From the NCBI GenBank assembly GCA_015485035.1, contig WFUI01000294.1, positions 1-11,685 on the forward strand: 11,685 nucleotides of DNA, in the 5' to 3' direction. Under the pieces are notes generated by a model, which saw only the letters and a list, made by a program, of their open reading frames with translations, had not been told where the DNA came from and searched no databases. The translations under genes and the position numbers were made by a program. Below are positions 1 to 9,600 of the stretch, piece by piece (the stretch's first letter is position 1; every line of letters begins with the position of its first letter). This DNA comes from Mariprofundus sp. Its GTDB lineage: Bacteria; Pseudomonadota; Zetaproteobacteria; Mariprofundales; Mariprofundaceae.

Positions 1-1655
1 GCGCGGTGATTACGACACTGGTGTTGCTGGGGCAGGTCCTGGAATTGCGCGCCCGTTCGCGCACCAATGAAGCGATTAAACTGTTGTTGGGCATGGCGCC
101 GAAAACAGCGCGGCGCGTGGCCGAGGATGGAACAGAGGTTGACGTGCCGCTGGAAGATGTGGTGGCCGGTGATGTGTTGCGTATTCGCCCCGGCGAAAAG
201 GTGCCGGTCGATGGCCTTGTGATCGAGGGCGAGAGCAATGTGGATGAATCGATGGTGACCGGCGAACCGGTGCCGGTCGAGAAGGGGCCCGGAGAAAAAC
301 TGATTGGCGCAACCGTCAATGGCAACGGCTCGTTGCTGATGCGGGCCGAAAAAGTCGGTGCCGATACACTGCTGTCACAGATCGTCAACATGGTGTCAGA
401 GGCGCAGCGCTCGCGTGCACCGATTCAGAAAATGGCTGATACAGTGGCCGGTTATTTTGTGCCGGCTGTGGTCGGCATTGCCCTGATTGCGTTTGCTGTC
501 TGGATGCTGGTCGGGCCGGAACCGCGTTTGGCACATGCGATTGTCAATGCGGTGGCCGTGCTGATTATCGCCTGTCCCTGCGCGCTGGGGCTGGCCACGC
601 CGATTTCGATCATGGTTGGAACCGGTCGCGGTGCGACAGCCGGTGTGCTGATCAAGAATGCCGAAGTACTGGAGATCATGGAAAAGGTGGATACCGTCGT
701 GGTCGACAAGACCGGCACGCTGACCGAGGGAAAACCGAGCCTGAGTACGGTGCGGGCTGTGGCAGCCATTGATACAAACATCGATGAAGATCAGGTCTTG
801 CGCATGGCGGCCAGTCTGGAACGAGCCAGTGAACATCCGCTGGCTGAAGCCATTGTGGCCGGTGCGACAGCGAAAGGAATAGAGCCGGAATTCGTCGAAG
901 GCTTCAACGCGATTACCGGCAAAGGCGTCAGCGCCAGCGTTGGCGGCAAGGCAGTGCTGCTGGGTAATGTCAGGCTGATGCAAGACAATGGTATCGGCAC
1001 TGAAGCCGTCGCTGAATTCGTTGAAGAACATCAGCGTGGTGGAGAAACGGTGATGTACCTGGCTGTAGACGGCAAGCTGGCCGGATTGATTGGCGTTTCC
1101 GATCCAATCAAGGCTTCTACCCCGGATGCGATTACAGCACTGCATGATGAGGGCCTCGAAGTGGTGATGTTGACCGGCGATAATCACAATACCGCATCCG
1201 CTGTGGCTGCCAAGCTGGGCATTGATCGTTTTGAAGCCGATGTGCTACCGGATCAGAAAGCTGCTGTGGTGAAGCGCTTGCAGGATGAAGGCAGGATTGT
1301 GGCGATGGCCGGTGATGGCATCAATGATGCGCCGGCACTGGCGCAGGCGCATGTCGGTATTGCCATGGGCACAGGCACCGATGTGGCGATGGAATCGGCC
1401 GGCGTAACCCTGATCAAGGGTGATCTGACCGGCATTGTGCGGGCGCGTCGTTTATCCCGCGCGACGATGAAAAATATCCGCCAAAATCTGTTTTTTGCCT
1501 TTATTTACAATTCCGCCGGTGTGCCGATTGCCGCAGGTGCATTGTATCCGGTATTCGGATTGCTGTTGTCGCCGATCATTGCGGCGGCAGCGATGAGCTT
1601 TTCTTCCGTTTCGGTGATTACCAATGCGCTCAGGCTGCGTAAAACGCCACTGTAA
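1..1655 (+). CDS. copA: Cu(I)-translocating P1B-type ATPase, 5'-truncated by window edge
   Basis: Inner-membrane pump that uses ATP to export Cu(I) from the cytoplasm. The reading frame is open from the first bases, and its opening residues ([17 protein letters not shown]) match a mid-protein membrane segment. The apparent GTG start at base 6 is therefore not real, and the N-terminal metal-binding domain and first membrane helices lie upstream. Counting from base 6, the visible parts are the actuator-domain TGE at 85-87, the metal-transport CPC at 190-192 in [10 protein letters not shown], the phosphorylated Asp of DKTGT at 234, the P1B-signature HP at 277-278 and the hinge GDGINDAP at 436-443. 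YN (501-502) and MSFSS (530-534) in the last two helices are the pattern known for copper-specific P1B-1 pumps, against zinc or cadmium pumps. The gene ends in TAA. No copZ or cueR-like gene is visible alongside, so regulation cannot be judged here. Confidence 0.95.
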   Translation, partial: AVITTLVLLGQVLELRARSRTNEAIKLLLGMAPKTARRVAEDGTEVDVPLEDVVAGDVLRIRPGEKVPVDGLVIEGESNVDESMVTGEPVPVEKGPGEKLIGATVNGNGSLLMRAEKVGADTLLSQIVNMVSEAQRSRAPIQKMADTVAGYFVPAVVGIALIAFAVWMLVGPEPRLAHAIVNAVAVLIIACPCALGLATPISIMVGTGRGATAGVLIKNAEVLEIMEKVDTVVVDKTGTLTEGKPSLSTVRAVAAIDTNIDEDQVLRMAASLERASEHPLAEAIVAGATAKGIEPEFVEGFNAITGKGVSASVGGKAVLLGNVRLMQDNGIGTEAVAEFVEEHQRGGETVMYLAVDGKLAGLIGVSDPIKASTPDAITALHDEGLEVVMLTGDNHNTASAVAAKLGIDRFEADVLPDQKAAVVKRLQDEGRIVAMAGDGINDAPALAQAHVGIAMGTGTDVAMESAGVTLIKGDLTGIVRARRLSRATMKNIRQNLFFAFIYNSAGVPIAAGALYPVFGLLLSPIIAAAAMSFSSVSVITNALRLRKTPL

Positions 1656-1723
1656 TATGCCATAAGATACGGAATGATTGCTGAATGTGAAATATTGAAC
1701 CGGCTGGGATAGCCTTCGCCGAT

Positions 1724-3313
1724 ATGAGTGTGTCGGCAAAACAGTTGAAAACGGATTTCCTGATTATCGGCAGCGGTGCTGCCGGTTTGCTTGCGGCCAG
1801 CAGGCTGGCGCCACACGGACAGGTAATACTGGTCAACAAGGGTACATTCCAGGATTCCAGTACCTGGTATGCACAGGGCGGCATTGCCGGGGTCTCTTCT
1901 GATAAAGATTCCTTCGAATCGCATGTGCAGGATACCCTCGCAGCCGGAGCAGGCCTGTGCCATGAAGATGTGGTGCGTGCAATTGTGCGTCACGGTACGG
2001 AAATCATTGACGAACTGGTCGAAATCGGCACGCTTTTTGACAGAAAGAACGGGGCGCTGCATTTGACCCGCGAAGGAGGGCACAGCAGCCGCCGCATTGC
2101 CCATGCCAAAGATGCCACCGGACGTGCTATCAGTGAGGCATTGCTGTCACAGGTTGCACCGCATGCCAATATTCAGCGCCTCGAACAACATGCGGCCATT
2201 GATCTGATTACTTCGCGTCGGATCGGAAAATATCAGCAGAATCGTTGTCTGGGCGCATACATCCTGAATCCGGACGGTGAGGTACTTACCATTGCGGCCA
2301 AACAGACCATTCTGGCCACCGGCGGTGCCGGAAAAGTCTATCTGTACACCTCCAACCCGCATGCCGCTTCCGGCGACGGTATCGCCATGGCCTGGCGAGC
2401 CGGTTGTTCGGTGATGAATCTCGAGTTTATCCAGTTTCACCCCACCTGCCTGTTCCATCGTCAGGGCTCCAATATGCTGCTTTCCGAGGCCTTGCGCGGC
2501 GAAGGGGCACAGCTTGTCGATCAGCAGGGCCGCCGCTTTATGCCGGAGTATGATGAACGGGCCGAACTGGCACCGCGTGATATTGTGGCACGCGCCATTG
2601 ATTACGAGATGAAAAAGCAGGGCGCGGACTGCATGTATCTGGATGCGCGCCCGATTGGCAAGACCGCGATTGTGGATCATTTTCGCAATATCCATGCCCG
2701 ATTGCTGGAGCTGGGGCTGGATATGACAACAGAACCCATACCCGTGGTGCCTGCGGCGCATTATCTGTGTGGCGGTATCAAAGCGGATGTTCATGGGCGC
2801 ACTGATATTGAGGGGCTGTATGCGATTGGTGAAACCGCTGCGACCGGACTGCACGGAGCGAACCGGTTGGCCAGTAACTCCCTGCTCGAATGTCTGGTTA
2901 TGGCTGATTACTGCGCAACCGATGTATTGAAACAACCGGATATGCCGGTGTGTCCGGTTCCCTGCTGGGATGCCTCCGGCATCGTGCCGGAAACTGAACG
3001 CATTCAAATCAAACAGAACTGGGATGAAATTCGTGCCACCATGTCCCATTATGTCGGCATTGTGCGTTCCAATGAACGTTTACGACGGGCCAGACGCCGC
3101 CTGCGTCTGATTCAGGATGAAATTGCTGCCTATTACTGGAAACATCCGGTCAGCCAGGATTTGCTGGAATTGCGTAATCTGGCCCTGATGGCGGAATTGA
3201 TTATACAAAGCGCCCAGCAACGGCATGAATCCCGTGGCCTGCATTATTCCACCGATTATCCGCACACCGATGCGCAGGCCAGAGATACGATTCTGAAATC
3301 CGACGCCTTATGA
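1724..3313 (+). CDS. nadB: L-aspartate oxidase
   Basis: FAD enzyme that oxidises L-aspartate to iminoaspartate, the first step of de novo NAD synthesis. NadA then condenses the product to quinolinate. At 529 residues it is of normal family length. The N-terminal dinucleotide-binding motif GSGAAG is at residues 16-21. Positions matching known E. coli NadB active-site residues are all present: E117 in TREGGHS, H239 in QFHPT, R285 in APRDIVAR, H346 in AAHYLCGG and R381 in ANRLASNS. The family motif SRRIAHAKDATG follows E117. The flavin domain is followed by the helical C-terminal domain of the succinate dehydrogenase/fumarate reductase flavoprotein family. The conserved Glu and the AAHYLCGG context favour NadB over SdhA or FrdA. 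The ATG at 1724 fits the family N-terminus but lacks a good ribosome site; the nearest purine run, GGGA, is about 15 nt upstream. It lies 68 nt after copA and overlaps acyP by ATGA. nadA and nadC are not in the window. Confidence 0.96.
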   Translation: MSVSAKQLKTDFLIIGSGAAGLLAASRLAPHGQVILVNKGTFQDSSTWYAQGGIAGVSSDKDSFESHVQDTLAAGAGLCHEDVVRAIVRHGTEIIDELVEIGTLFDRKNGALHLTREGGHSSRRIAHAKDATGRAISEALLSQVAPHANIQRLEQHAAIDLITSRRIGKYQQNRCLGAYILNPDGEVLTIAAKQTILATGGAGKVYLYTSNPHAASGDGIAMAWRAGCSVMNLEFIQFHPTCLFHRQGSNMLLSEALRGEGAQLVDQQGRRFMPEYDERAELAPRDIVARAIDYEMKKQGADCMYLDARPIGKTAIVDHFRNIHARLLELGLDMTTEPIPVVPAAHYLCGGIKADVHGRTDIEGLYAIGETAATGLHGANRLASNSLLECLVMADYCATDVLKQPDMPVCPVPCWDASGIVPETERIQIKQNWDEIRATMSHYVGIVRSNERLRRARRRLRLIQDEIAAYYWKHPVSQDLLELRNLALMAELIIQSAQQRHESRGLHYSTDYPHTDAQARDTILKSDAL

Positions 3314-3582
3314 AAGACTGCATTCATGTCACCATTCAGGGCCGGGTGCAGGGCGTGGGATTTCGCTATTACACACAAATAGAAGCCCGAAAACTCGGCA
3401 TTTCAGGATGGGTGCGCAATTGCCCGGATGGTAGTGTCGAAGCGATAATCTGTGGCGAGACCGAACGGCTTGATAGTATGAAACAATGGCTGAAACACGG
3501 GCCGAGTTATGCACAAGTCGAGCATATTGAATTTTCTGCTGGTCATTTGCCGGATAACTGCAAGGATTTTCGCATTGTTTGA
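3310..3582 (+). CDS. acyP: Acylphosphatase
   Basis: Small cytoplasmic hydrolase that cleaves the carboxyl-phosphate bond of acyl phosphates such as acetyl phosphate or carbamoyl phosphate. Its physiological role in bacteria is poorly defined. At 90 residues it has the full family length. The phosphate-binding loop GRVQGVGFR spans residues 11-19 with the catalytic Arg at 19, and the catalytic Asn is N37 in GWVRNCPDGSVE. The fold ends in the usual short C-terminal strand (DFRIV). The ATG overlaps the nadB stop codon (ATGA, 3310-3313) and has no Shine-Dalgarno of its own, so it is probably translated by coupling to nadB. No functional link between acylphosphatase and NAD synthesis is established. 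The same domain begins HypF proteins, but this one stands alone. Confidence 0.95.
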   Translation: MKDCIHVTIQGRVQGVGFRYYTQIEARKLGISGWVRNCPDGSVEAIICGETERLDSMKQWLKHGPSYAQVEHIEFSAGHLPDNCKDFRIV

Positions 3583-3604
3583 GGAAAGGGAATGGTCAAA
3601 AGCG

Positions 3605-3744
3605 TTTCACCGCAGAGTACACAGAGGAAAGTCAAAACCAGAAAGCATTGGATGCAATGAGTTTTCCAAAAAACTGATCAATCATCTGACTTCATGTGTT
3701 TTTTCTGGTTTTACTCTGTGAAACTCGCGTACTCTGTGGTGAAA
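3605..3744. repeat. Imperfect palindromic repeat element between acyP and hemH
   Basis: This fills most of the 191-bp gap 3583-3773. The outer 16 bases (3605-3620, TTTCACCGCAGAGTAC) are the reverse complement of 3729-3744 with one mismatch. An inner 11-base arm (3634-3644, AAAACCAGAAA) is the exact reverse complement of 3702-3712. Between outer and inner arms each side carries degenerate CAGAG units: 3622-3626 on the left and its complement at 3714-3718 on the right, with the right side three bases longer. The central part holds smaller hairpins, such as CATTG/CAATG at 3646-3659. No protein-coding potential was recognised. It resembles a REP- or MITE-like dispersed repeat, but copy number cannot be seen from one window. 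Confidence 0.8.
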
Positions 3745-3773
3745 GATGTTGCCTTTGAATGAATGGAGTTTGA

Positions 3774-4799
3774 ATGAGCTATAGCGCGCAACAGGATTTT
3801 GAGCATAAGCAACCGGTCGGCACCGGCGTGCTGCTGACCAATCTCGGCACACCGGAAGCACCGACGGCATCAGCCCTGCGCACCTATCTGAAAGAATTCC
3901 TCTGGGATCCGCGCGTGGTGGAGCAACCCCGCTGGCTGTGGTGGCTGATATTGCACGGTGTCATTCTCAATATTCGTCCGGCCAGATCAGCCAAATCTTA
4001 TCAGACAGTATGGACCGATGACGGCTCACCGCTGCTGGCCATCGGAAAGAAACAATGCACTGCATTACAAAGAGCCCTGCATGAAAAAGCCGGGGATTCT
4101 GTACATGTGGAACTGGCCATGCGTTATGGCAAGCCATCCATTGAGGCCGGCCTGGAAGCATTGCGCGAAAAAAACTGCCGCACCATCATCATTCTGCCGT
4201 TGTATCCGCAATATTCGGCAACCACCACCGCATCCATTTTCGATGCCGTTGCCGATGTGCTGAAAACATGGCGACGGGTTCCGGCATTGCATATGGTCGA
4301 TGCCTACCATCAGTACCCTGCCTACATCGCCGCACTGGCAGACAGTGTGCGGACGCACTGGCAGCAACATGGCCAGTCAGAACGTTTACTGATGAGTTTT
4401 CACGGGATACCCGAACGTTATTTCAAGGCCGGAGACCCATACCCCTGCCATTGCCGCAAAACAGCATCCCTGTTGCGCGAAGCGCTCGGGCTGGATGAAG
4501 ATAAGGCTGCCATTTCATTTCAATCCCGCTTCGGCAGAGAGCCCTGGATCCAGCCGTATACCGATGCAACCCTGAAAGCATGGGGCAAGGAGGGTGTGAA
4601 ATCTGTCGATGTGATTTGTCCCGGATTTGCCGCTGATTGTCTGGAAACACTGGAGGAGGTCGGTTGCGAAAACCGTGACTACTTCCTGAACAGTGGTGGC
4701 GAGCAATACCGCTACATTCCGGCTCTGAATGACAGCGAAGCGCATATCCGCGCCTTGAGCCAAATCGTACTGGAACAGGTGCCGGGAACGCAGCCATGA
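3774..4799 (+). CDS. hemH: Ferrochelatase (protoporphyrin ferro-lyase)
   Basis: Inserts Fe(II) into protoporphyrin IX, the last step of protoheme synthesis, at the cytoplasmic face of the membrane. It is 341 residues, within the family range. The N-terminal family motif GVLLTNLGTPEAPT (residues 18-31) is present. The metal-site His is H210 in MSFHGIPERY, and the conserved catalytic-loop Glu is E291 in CPGFAADCLETLEE. The segment AGDPYPCHCRKT follows the His, as in proteobacterial HemH. The C-terminus ends without the cysteine cluster that binds an iron-sulfur centre in some ferrochelatases. A good Shine-Dalgarno (GGAG, 3765-3768) sits 5 nt before the ATG. The start is only 29 nt after the palindromic element. 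No other heme gene is adjacent. Confidence 0.96.
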   Translation: MSYSAQQDFEHKQPVGTGVLLTNLGTPEAPTASALRTYLKEFLWDPRVVEQPRWLWWLILHGVILNIRPARSAKSYQTVWTDDGSPLLAIGKKQCTALQRALHEKAGDSVHVELAMRYGKPSIEAGLEALREKNCRTIIILPLYPQYSATTTASIFDAVADVLKTWRRVPALHMVDAYHQYPAYIAALADSVRTHWQQHGQSERLLMSFHGIPERYFKAGDPYPCHCRKTASLLREALGLDEDKAAISFQSRFGREPWIQPYTDATLKAWGKEGVKSVDVICPGFAADCLETLEEVGCENRDYFLNSGGEQYRYIPALNDSEAHIRALSQIVLEQVPGTQP

Positions 4800-4828
4800 A
4801 TCATATCGTGTGCGGGGATCATTTTATT

Positions 4829-4834
4829 GGGAGG
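4829..4834 (+). promoter_or_regulatory. Ribosome binding site fixing the cstA start
   Basis: GGGAGG lies 8 nt before the ATG at 4843. An in-frame GTG at 4810 would add 11 polar residues (MRGSFYWEAIR) ahead of the first membrane helix and has no such site. The Shine-Dalgarno therefore supports 4843. Confidence 0.8.
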
Positions 4835-4842
4835 CAATACGC

Positions 4843-6555
4843 ATGAGCCCAGTCGTCATGGCGATCACAGTACTGTGTTTTTATCTGCTGTTTTACCGTT
4901 TTTATGCCAAAGGTATTCTGGCCAGGAAAATTTTTGCACTGGATGATAACGCTGCCACGCCAGCCCATACCATGCGTGATAATGTCGATTACATCCCGAC
5001 CAATAAATATGTCCTGTTTGGTCATCATTTTGCTTCTATTGCCGGTCTCGCACCGATGCTGGGGCCTGCCATTGCTGTTATCTGGGGCTGGGTGCCGGCA
5101 TTATGCTGGGTGGTATTCGGTACACTTCTCGTAGGCGCTGTGCATGATTTTTCCGCCCTCGTCCTGTCCATTCGTCACAAAGGCCAGAGCGTCGGCACAA
5201 TCGCACGCGATGTTATCAGTCCGCGTACGCGCTTGCTGTTCCTGCTGGTGATTTTTTTCCTCGTAGCACTGGCCATGGGTGTATTTGTACTGGTGATTTC
5301 CGGCCTGTTTGCCGCCCCTGATGCAGCCAATATCCCGGTGACTGCACATCCGGAAGCAGTATTCCCGACCTACTCCCTGATGCTGATTGCCATGGTGATC
5401 GGTTTTCTGGTCTACAAAAAGAACCTGCCCCTCTGGCCCATGATCGGCATCGGCTTTGTGCTGATGCTGATCACCACGCGCATCGGCCTGGATATGCCGG
5501 TGACCGGATTTTCGGTCGGTGACTGGACATGGTCATTACTGATTTACGCCTTTATTGCCAGCGTGTTGCCGGTCTGGCTGTTATTACAGCCCCGTGATTT
5601 TCTCAATTCGTTGTTATTGTATCTGGCATTGTTCTCAATGCTGGCCGGGTTTTTCATTCTGTCGCCGGACTGGGTTGCACCAGCGATTAATCCGAACCCG
5701 GTTGGTGCACCACCAATGATGCCCTTCCTGTTCATTGTCATTGCCTGCGGTGCGGTTTCCGGTTTTCACGGTTTAGTGGCATCAGGTACAACCTCCAAGC
5801 AGTTAAACAGAGAAAGCGATGCCCCCTTTGTCGGTTATATCGGTATGGTCGGAGAATCATTGCTGGCATTGCTGGCTGTGCTGGCCACGACAGCCGGCGC
5901 ATTCGCCACACGCGCCGACTGGGAGTCCTTCTACGGTTCATGGGACAAAGCTGCCGGTCTGCATCAGAAACTCGGCATATTTATTCAGGGCAATGCCAAC
6001 TTTATTCATCAGCTCGGTATTCCGCTGGATTACGCAGCTGCCTTTATCTCCGTGGTTGTCGTCGGCTTTGCCATGACATCAGTCGATACCGGCGCACGCT
6101 TGCTGCGTTTTAATCTGGAAGAAATTGGTCAGACCATCGGCGTTAAAGCACTCGGTAACCGCTATATTGCCACCTCCCTCGCGATTGCCTCCATTGGTTT
6201 CTTCGCCTTTTTCAAAATGGATGGCAAACCTGCCGGTCTGTTTCTGTGGACCCTGTTCGGCACCACCAACCAGATTCTGGCCGGACTGACGCTGCTCACC
6301 GTAACAATCTATTTGTACCGAAAAAAGAAACCGATTCTGTACACCCTGTTACCCATGCTGCTGGTACTCGGCGCTACCATCTCCGGTATGGTGATGGGTA
6401 TATTCAAAGCCATCGGTAAAGAGCAGTGGACTGTAGCCATTGTTGGGACAGTAATTTTCCTGTTGGCCGGATGGGTACTGATTGAAGCACTGCTTGTCGT
6501 CAAAAAAGTAAGGGCGGAAAGAGCCGGAACGGATAAACTTCCGGAGATGAAATAA
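4843..6555 (+). CDS. cstA: CstA-family carbon starvation / peptide or pyruvate transporter
   Basis: Polytopic inner-membrane protein of the CstA family. E. coli members CstA and BtsT are linked to peptide and pyruvate uptake. The substrate here cannot be read from sequence. With the start at 4843 the protein is 570 residues with roughly 14-15 hydrophobic helices. Family blocks visible in order are HHFASIAGLAPMLGPAIAVIWGW, the downstream GAVHDFSALVLSIRHKGQSVG, then FHGLVASGTTSKQLNRESDA, SVDTGARLLRFNLEEIG and LWTLFGTTNQILAGLTLL. The C-terminus is a short basic cytoplasmic tail (VKKVRAERAGTDK). It is over 100 residues shorter than E. coli CstA/BtsT, and resembles the shorter CstA variants of many bacteria. 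It begins 43 nt after hemH and may be co-transcribed. No small YbdD-like partner gene follows it. Confidence 0.93.
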   Translation: MSPVVMAITVLCFYLLFYRFYAKGILARKIFALDDNAATPAHTMRDNVDYIPTNKYVLFGHHFASIAGLAPMLGPAIAVIWGWVPALCWVVFGTLLVGAVHDFSALVLSIRHKGQSVGTIARDVISPRTRLLFLLVIFFLVALAMGVFVLVISGLFAAPDAANIPVTAHPEAVFPTYSLMLIAMVIGFLVYKKNLPLWPMIGIGFVLMLITTRIGLDMPVTGFSVGDWTWSLLIYAFIASVLPVWLLLQPRDFLNSLLLYLALFSMLAGFFILSPDWVAPAINPNPVGAPPMMPFLFIVIACGAVSGFHGLVASGTTSKQLNRESDAPFVGYIGMVGESLLALLAVLATTAGAFATRADWESFYGSWDKAAGLHQKLGIFIQGNANFIHQLGIPLDYAAAFISVVVVGFAMTSVDTGARLLRFNLEEIGQTIGVKALGNRYIATSLAIASIGFFAFFKMDGKPAGLFLWTLFGTTNQILAGLTLLTVTIYLYRKKKPILYTLLPMLLVLGATISGMVMGIFKAIGKEQWTVAIVGTVIFLLAGWVLIEALLVVKKVRAERAGTDKLPEMK

Positions 6556-6657
6556 CTGATTCAAAACACGCTTCCATCATCCAGTCGGGGAAAAAGACCG
6601 TGCATGCATCAAACCACCATGTCCGGCTTTCAGGCTTTTATGACGGGTGCAAAATGA

Positions 6658-9600
6658 ATGCACCAGCGCTATGCTCGCGGTATGCGTTTTGCTCCATTCG
6701 TTCATCTGCACAACCATTCGGATTTCTCCCTGCTGGGAGCAAGTACGTCAGTCGACAGCCTGCTCAAAAAGGCGGTTGAGCTCAAACAACCGGCAGTAGC
6801 TCTCACTGATTACGGCAACCTGTTCGGTGCCATCGAGTTTTACAGTAAAGCCATGCGCATGGGTATCAAGCCGATTCTGGGCTGTGAAGTCTATCTCTGC
6901 GATGATCACACCAAACGTGTATCCGAAGGACCAAGGGGGCCACGCTTCCAGCAACTGGTACTGCTGGCGCGCAATAATCATGGCTGGAAAAATCTGTTAA
7001 AGCTGATTTCCATCTCTTATCTGGAAGGTTTCTATTACAAACCCCGGGTTGGAAAACCATTGTTGGCTGAATACGCCGATGGTCTGATTGCACTCTCATC
7101 CGGCTGGAACGGGGAGGTGGAGCAACTGCTGCAAAAAGGGGATCGACAGGGAGCCGGACAGGCGGCGCTGGCCTACAAAAACATGTTCCACGACAATTGT
7201 TTCTTCCTTGAATTGCAACGACACGGTGCGGCCGGTCAGGAGGATATTAACAGACAGCTGATTGCACTGGCACATGAACTGGATATCCCGCTGGTGGCCA
7301 GTAACAACTCCCATTTTCTGGCTCGCGAAGATTTTCAGGCTTTTGAGGCCATGCTTGCCCTGCAACAGAATCGCAGTTTGAGCGATGATGTGTCCGGATT
7401 CTTTACACCGGAATATTATCTGAAATCGTATGAAGAAATGACCGAACTGTTTGAAGATATCCCCGAAGCAATGGAAAACAGCCTGCATATCGCCAATCGC
7501 TGCAACGTAGACCTGCAATTTGGCCACTACCAGTTGCCGGATTTTCAGCCTCCGGTGGATATGGAACTGAGTGCCTATATGCGTTTGCAGTCCCGTGAAG
7601 GACTGGATGCCCGCTGGCCTGCGATTGTTGCCGGAAGCCCGGATGCTGACCGGCAGGTTTATGATGATCGACTGGCCTTTGAACTGGATATTATTGAGAA
7701 AATGAAGTTCCCCGGTTATTTTCTGATTGTATCGGATTTTATTACATGGTCGAAAAATCAGGGTATTCCGGTTGGCCCCGGCCGTGGCTCCGGAGCCGGT
7801 TCTCTGGTTGCATACTGCCTGAAAATCACCGATCTGGACCCGATCAGATATGGTTTGCTGTTTGAACGCTTCCTGAATCCGGAACGCGTTTCCATGCCGG
7901 ATTTTGATATCGACTTCTGTATGAGCCGTCGTGAAGAAGCAATCCGCTACGTCACCGACAAATACGGTGAGGATAAAGTATCCCAGATCATTACATTCGG
8001 TTCGATGAAGGCCAAGGCGGTGATTCGCGACGTCGGCCGGGTGCTGGACATGGAACTGGCCAAGGTCAATACCATTGCCAAGCTGATTCCCAACGATCTG
8101 AAAATGACGCTGGAAAAAGCACTGGTGGAAGAGCCCAAACTGGCCGAAATGATAGAACAGGATGATGACGTCGCACGCCTGTTTGAGCTGGCCAGAAGAC
8201 TGGAAGGATGTCATCGCAATGCAGGGAAACATGCTGCCGGCGTGATTATCAGCCGTGAACCGCTGACCGAAACAGCGCCGCTATTCAAGGTCGCCGGCGA
8301 AGAAGGCAAGGTTGTGCAGTGGGATATGGCCAACGTCGAAAAAGTCGGCCTGATCAAATTCGATTTCCTGGGCCTGAAAACACTCACCGTCATTGATATC
8401 GCCTGTAAATTACTCAAGCAGTACGACCCGCGCCCTGAAGCACAGCATTTTGATATCACCACGATTCCAATGGATGATGCCGCCACCTTCAAGCTGATGC
8501 AGCGCGGTCAGACCGGTGCCGTATTTCAGGTGGAATCCTCCGGTATGCGCGACCTGCTCACCCGTCTGCGCCCCGATTGTTTTGAAGATATTATTGCACT
8601 GGTGGCACTGTATCGGCCCGGACCGCTGGAATCGGGCATGGTGGACACCTATATTGAATGCAAACACGGACGCCAGGAAATTGTGTACCCGTTGAAGCAG
8701 CTGAAACCGATTCTGCAGGAAACCAATGGTGTCATTTTGTATCAGGAACAGGTGATGCAGATTGCCCAGGTGTTGGCCGGCTTTACATTGGGACAGGCTG
8801 ATATGCTACGCCGTGCCATGGGTAAGAAAAAACCGGAAGAGATGGCCATACAACGTAAAATTTTCATGGCCGGAGCTGAACAGCAGAAGATCAACCTCGA
8901 CAAGGCCGAGCAGATTTTCGATCTGATGGAGAAATTCGCCGGATACGGTTTCAATAAATCCCATTCTGCAGCCTACGCACTGATATCTTATCAAACGGCC
9001 TATCTCAAAGCACATTTCCCGCAGGCGTTCATGGCTGCTACGCTCTCCTGCGACATGGGCAATACCGACAAGGTAGCTATTCTTGTCACGGACTGCCGTA
9101 ATATGGATATCGAGATCCTGCCACCGCATATCAATGCCTCGGACTGGGAGTTCCGACCGGAAAATAACGCGATTCGCTACGGTCTGGGGGCCATCAAAGG
9201 GGTGGGAGAAGCAGCTATTCGAACGGTTGTTGCCGAACGCAAAAACAATGGTGCCTTTGCCAGTTTTGAGGATTTGATACTGCGCAGCCCTGCCCGCACA
9301 CTCAATAAACGCATTCTGGAAGCGCTGATCAAGGCGGGCGCATTGAATGAACTTATTCCGCATCAGCAGGCAGCTCTTGAAGGGCTTTCCGACACCCTTG
9401 AGCAACTGAGTCGTAAACGTAAGGAGTTTGCCTCCAACCAATCCGCCCTGTTTGAACTGGCTGAACCTGAAAACCATCACGGGTTTCCGCTGACACAGGT
9501 CTGGAGTCCGGGAGAATGTTTGCAGGCAGAGCGCGAGGTACTCGGTTTCTATCTGACCGGACATCCGCTGGAAGCATATCTGGATCGATCCAGTGGGCTG

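Noticed and set aside
1..8. GTG at base 6 as the true start of copA
   Set aside because: The frame is already open upstream and the sequence begins within a conserved internal membrane helix of the family.
396..1187. Minus-strand open frame (263 codons) inside copA, and a similar 300-codon frame opposite nadB (2147-3049)
   Set aside because: Both are antisense to genes with intact catalytic motifs and show no family resemblance.
3583..3773. Rho-independent terminator between acyP and hemH
   Set aside because: The palindrome is long but AT-rich, with no compact GC stem followed by a T-run after acyP; a repeat element explains it better.
7096..8232. Long minus-strand open frame (378 codons) inside dnaE
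   Set aside because: It lies entirely opposite a well-conserved dnaE, has no recognisable domain or ribosome site, and its cysteine/histidine/glutamine-rich composition is typical of an antisense shadow.
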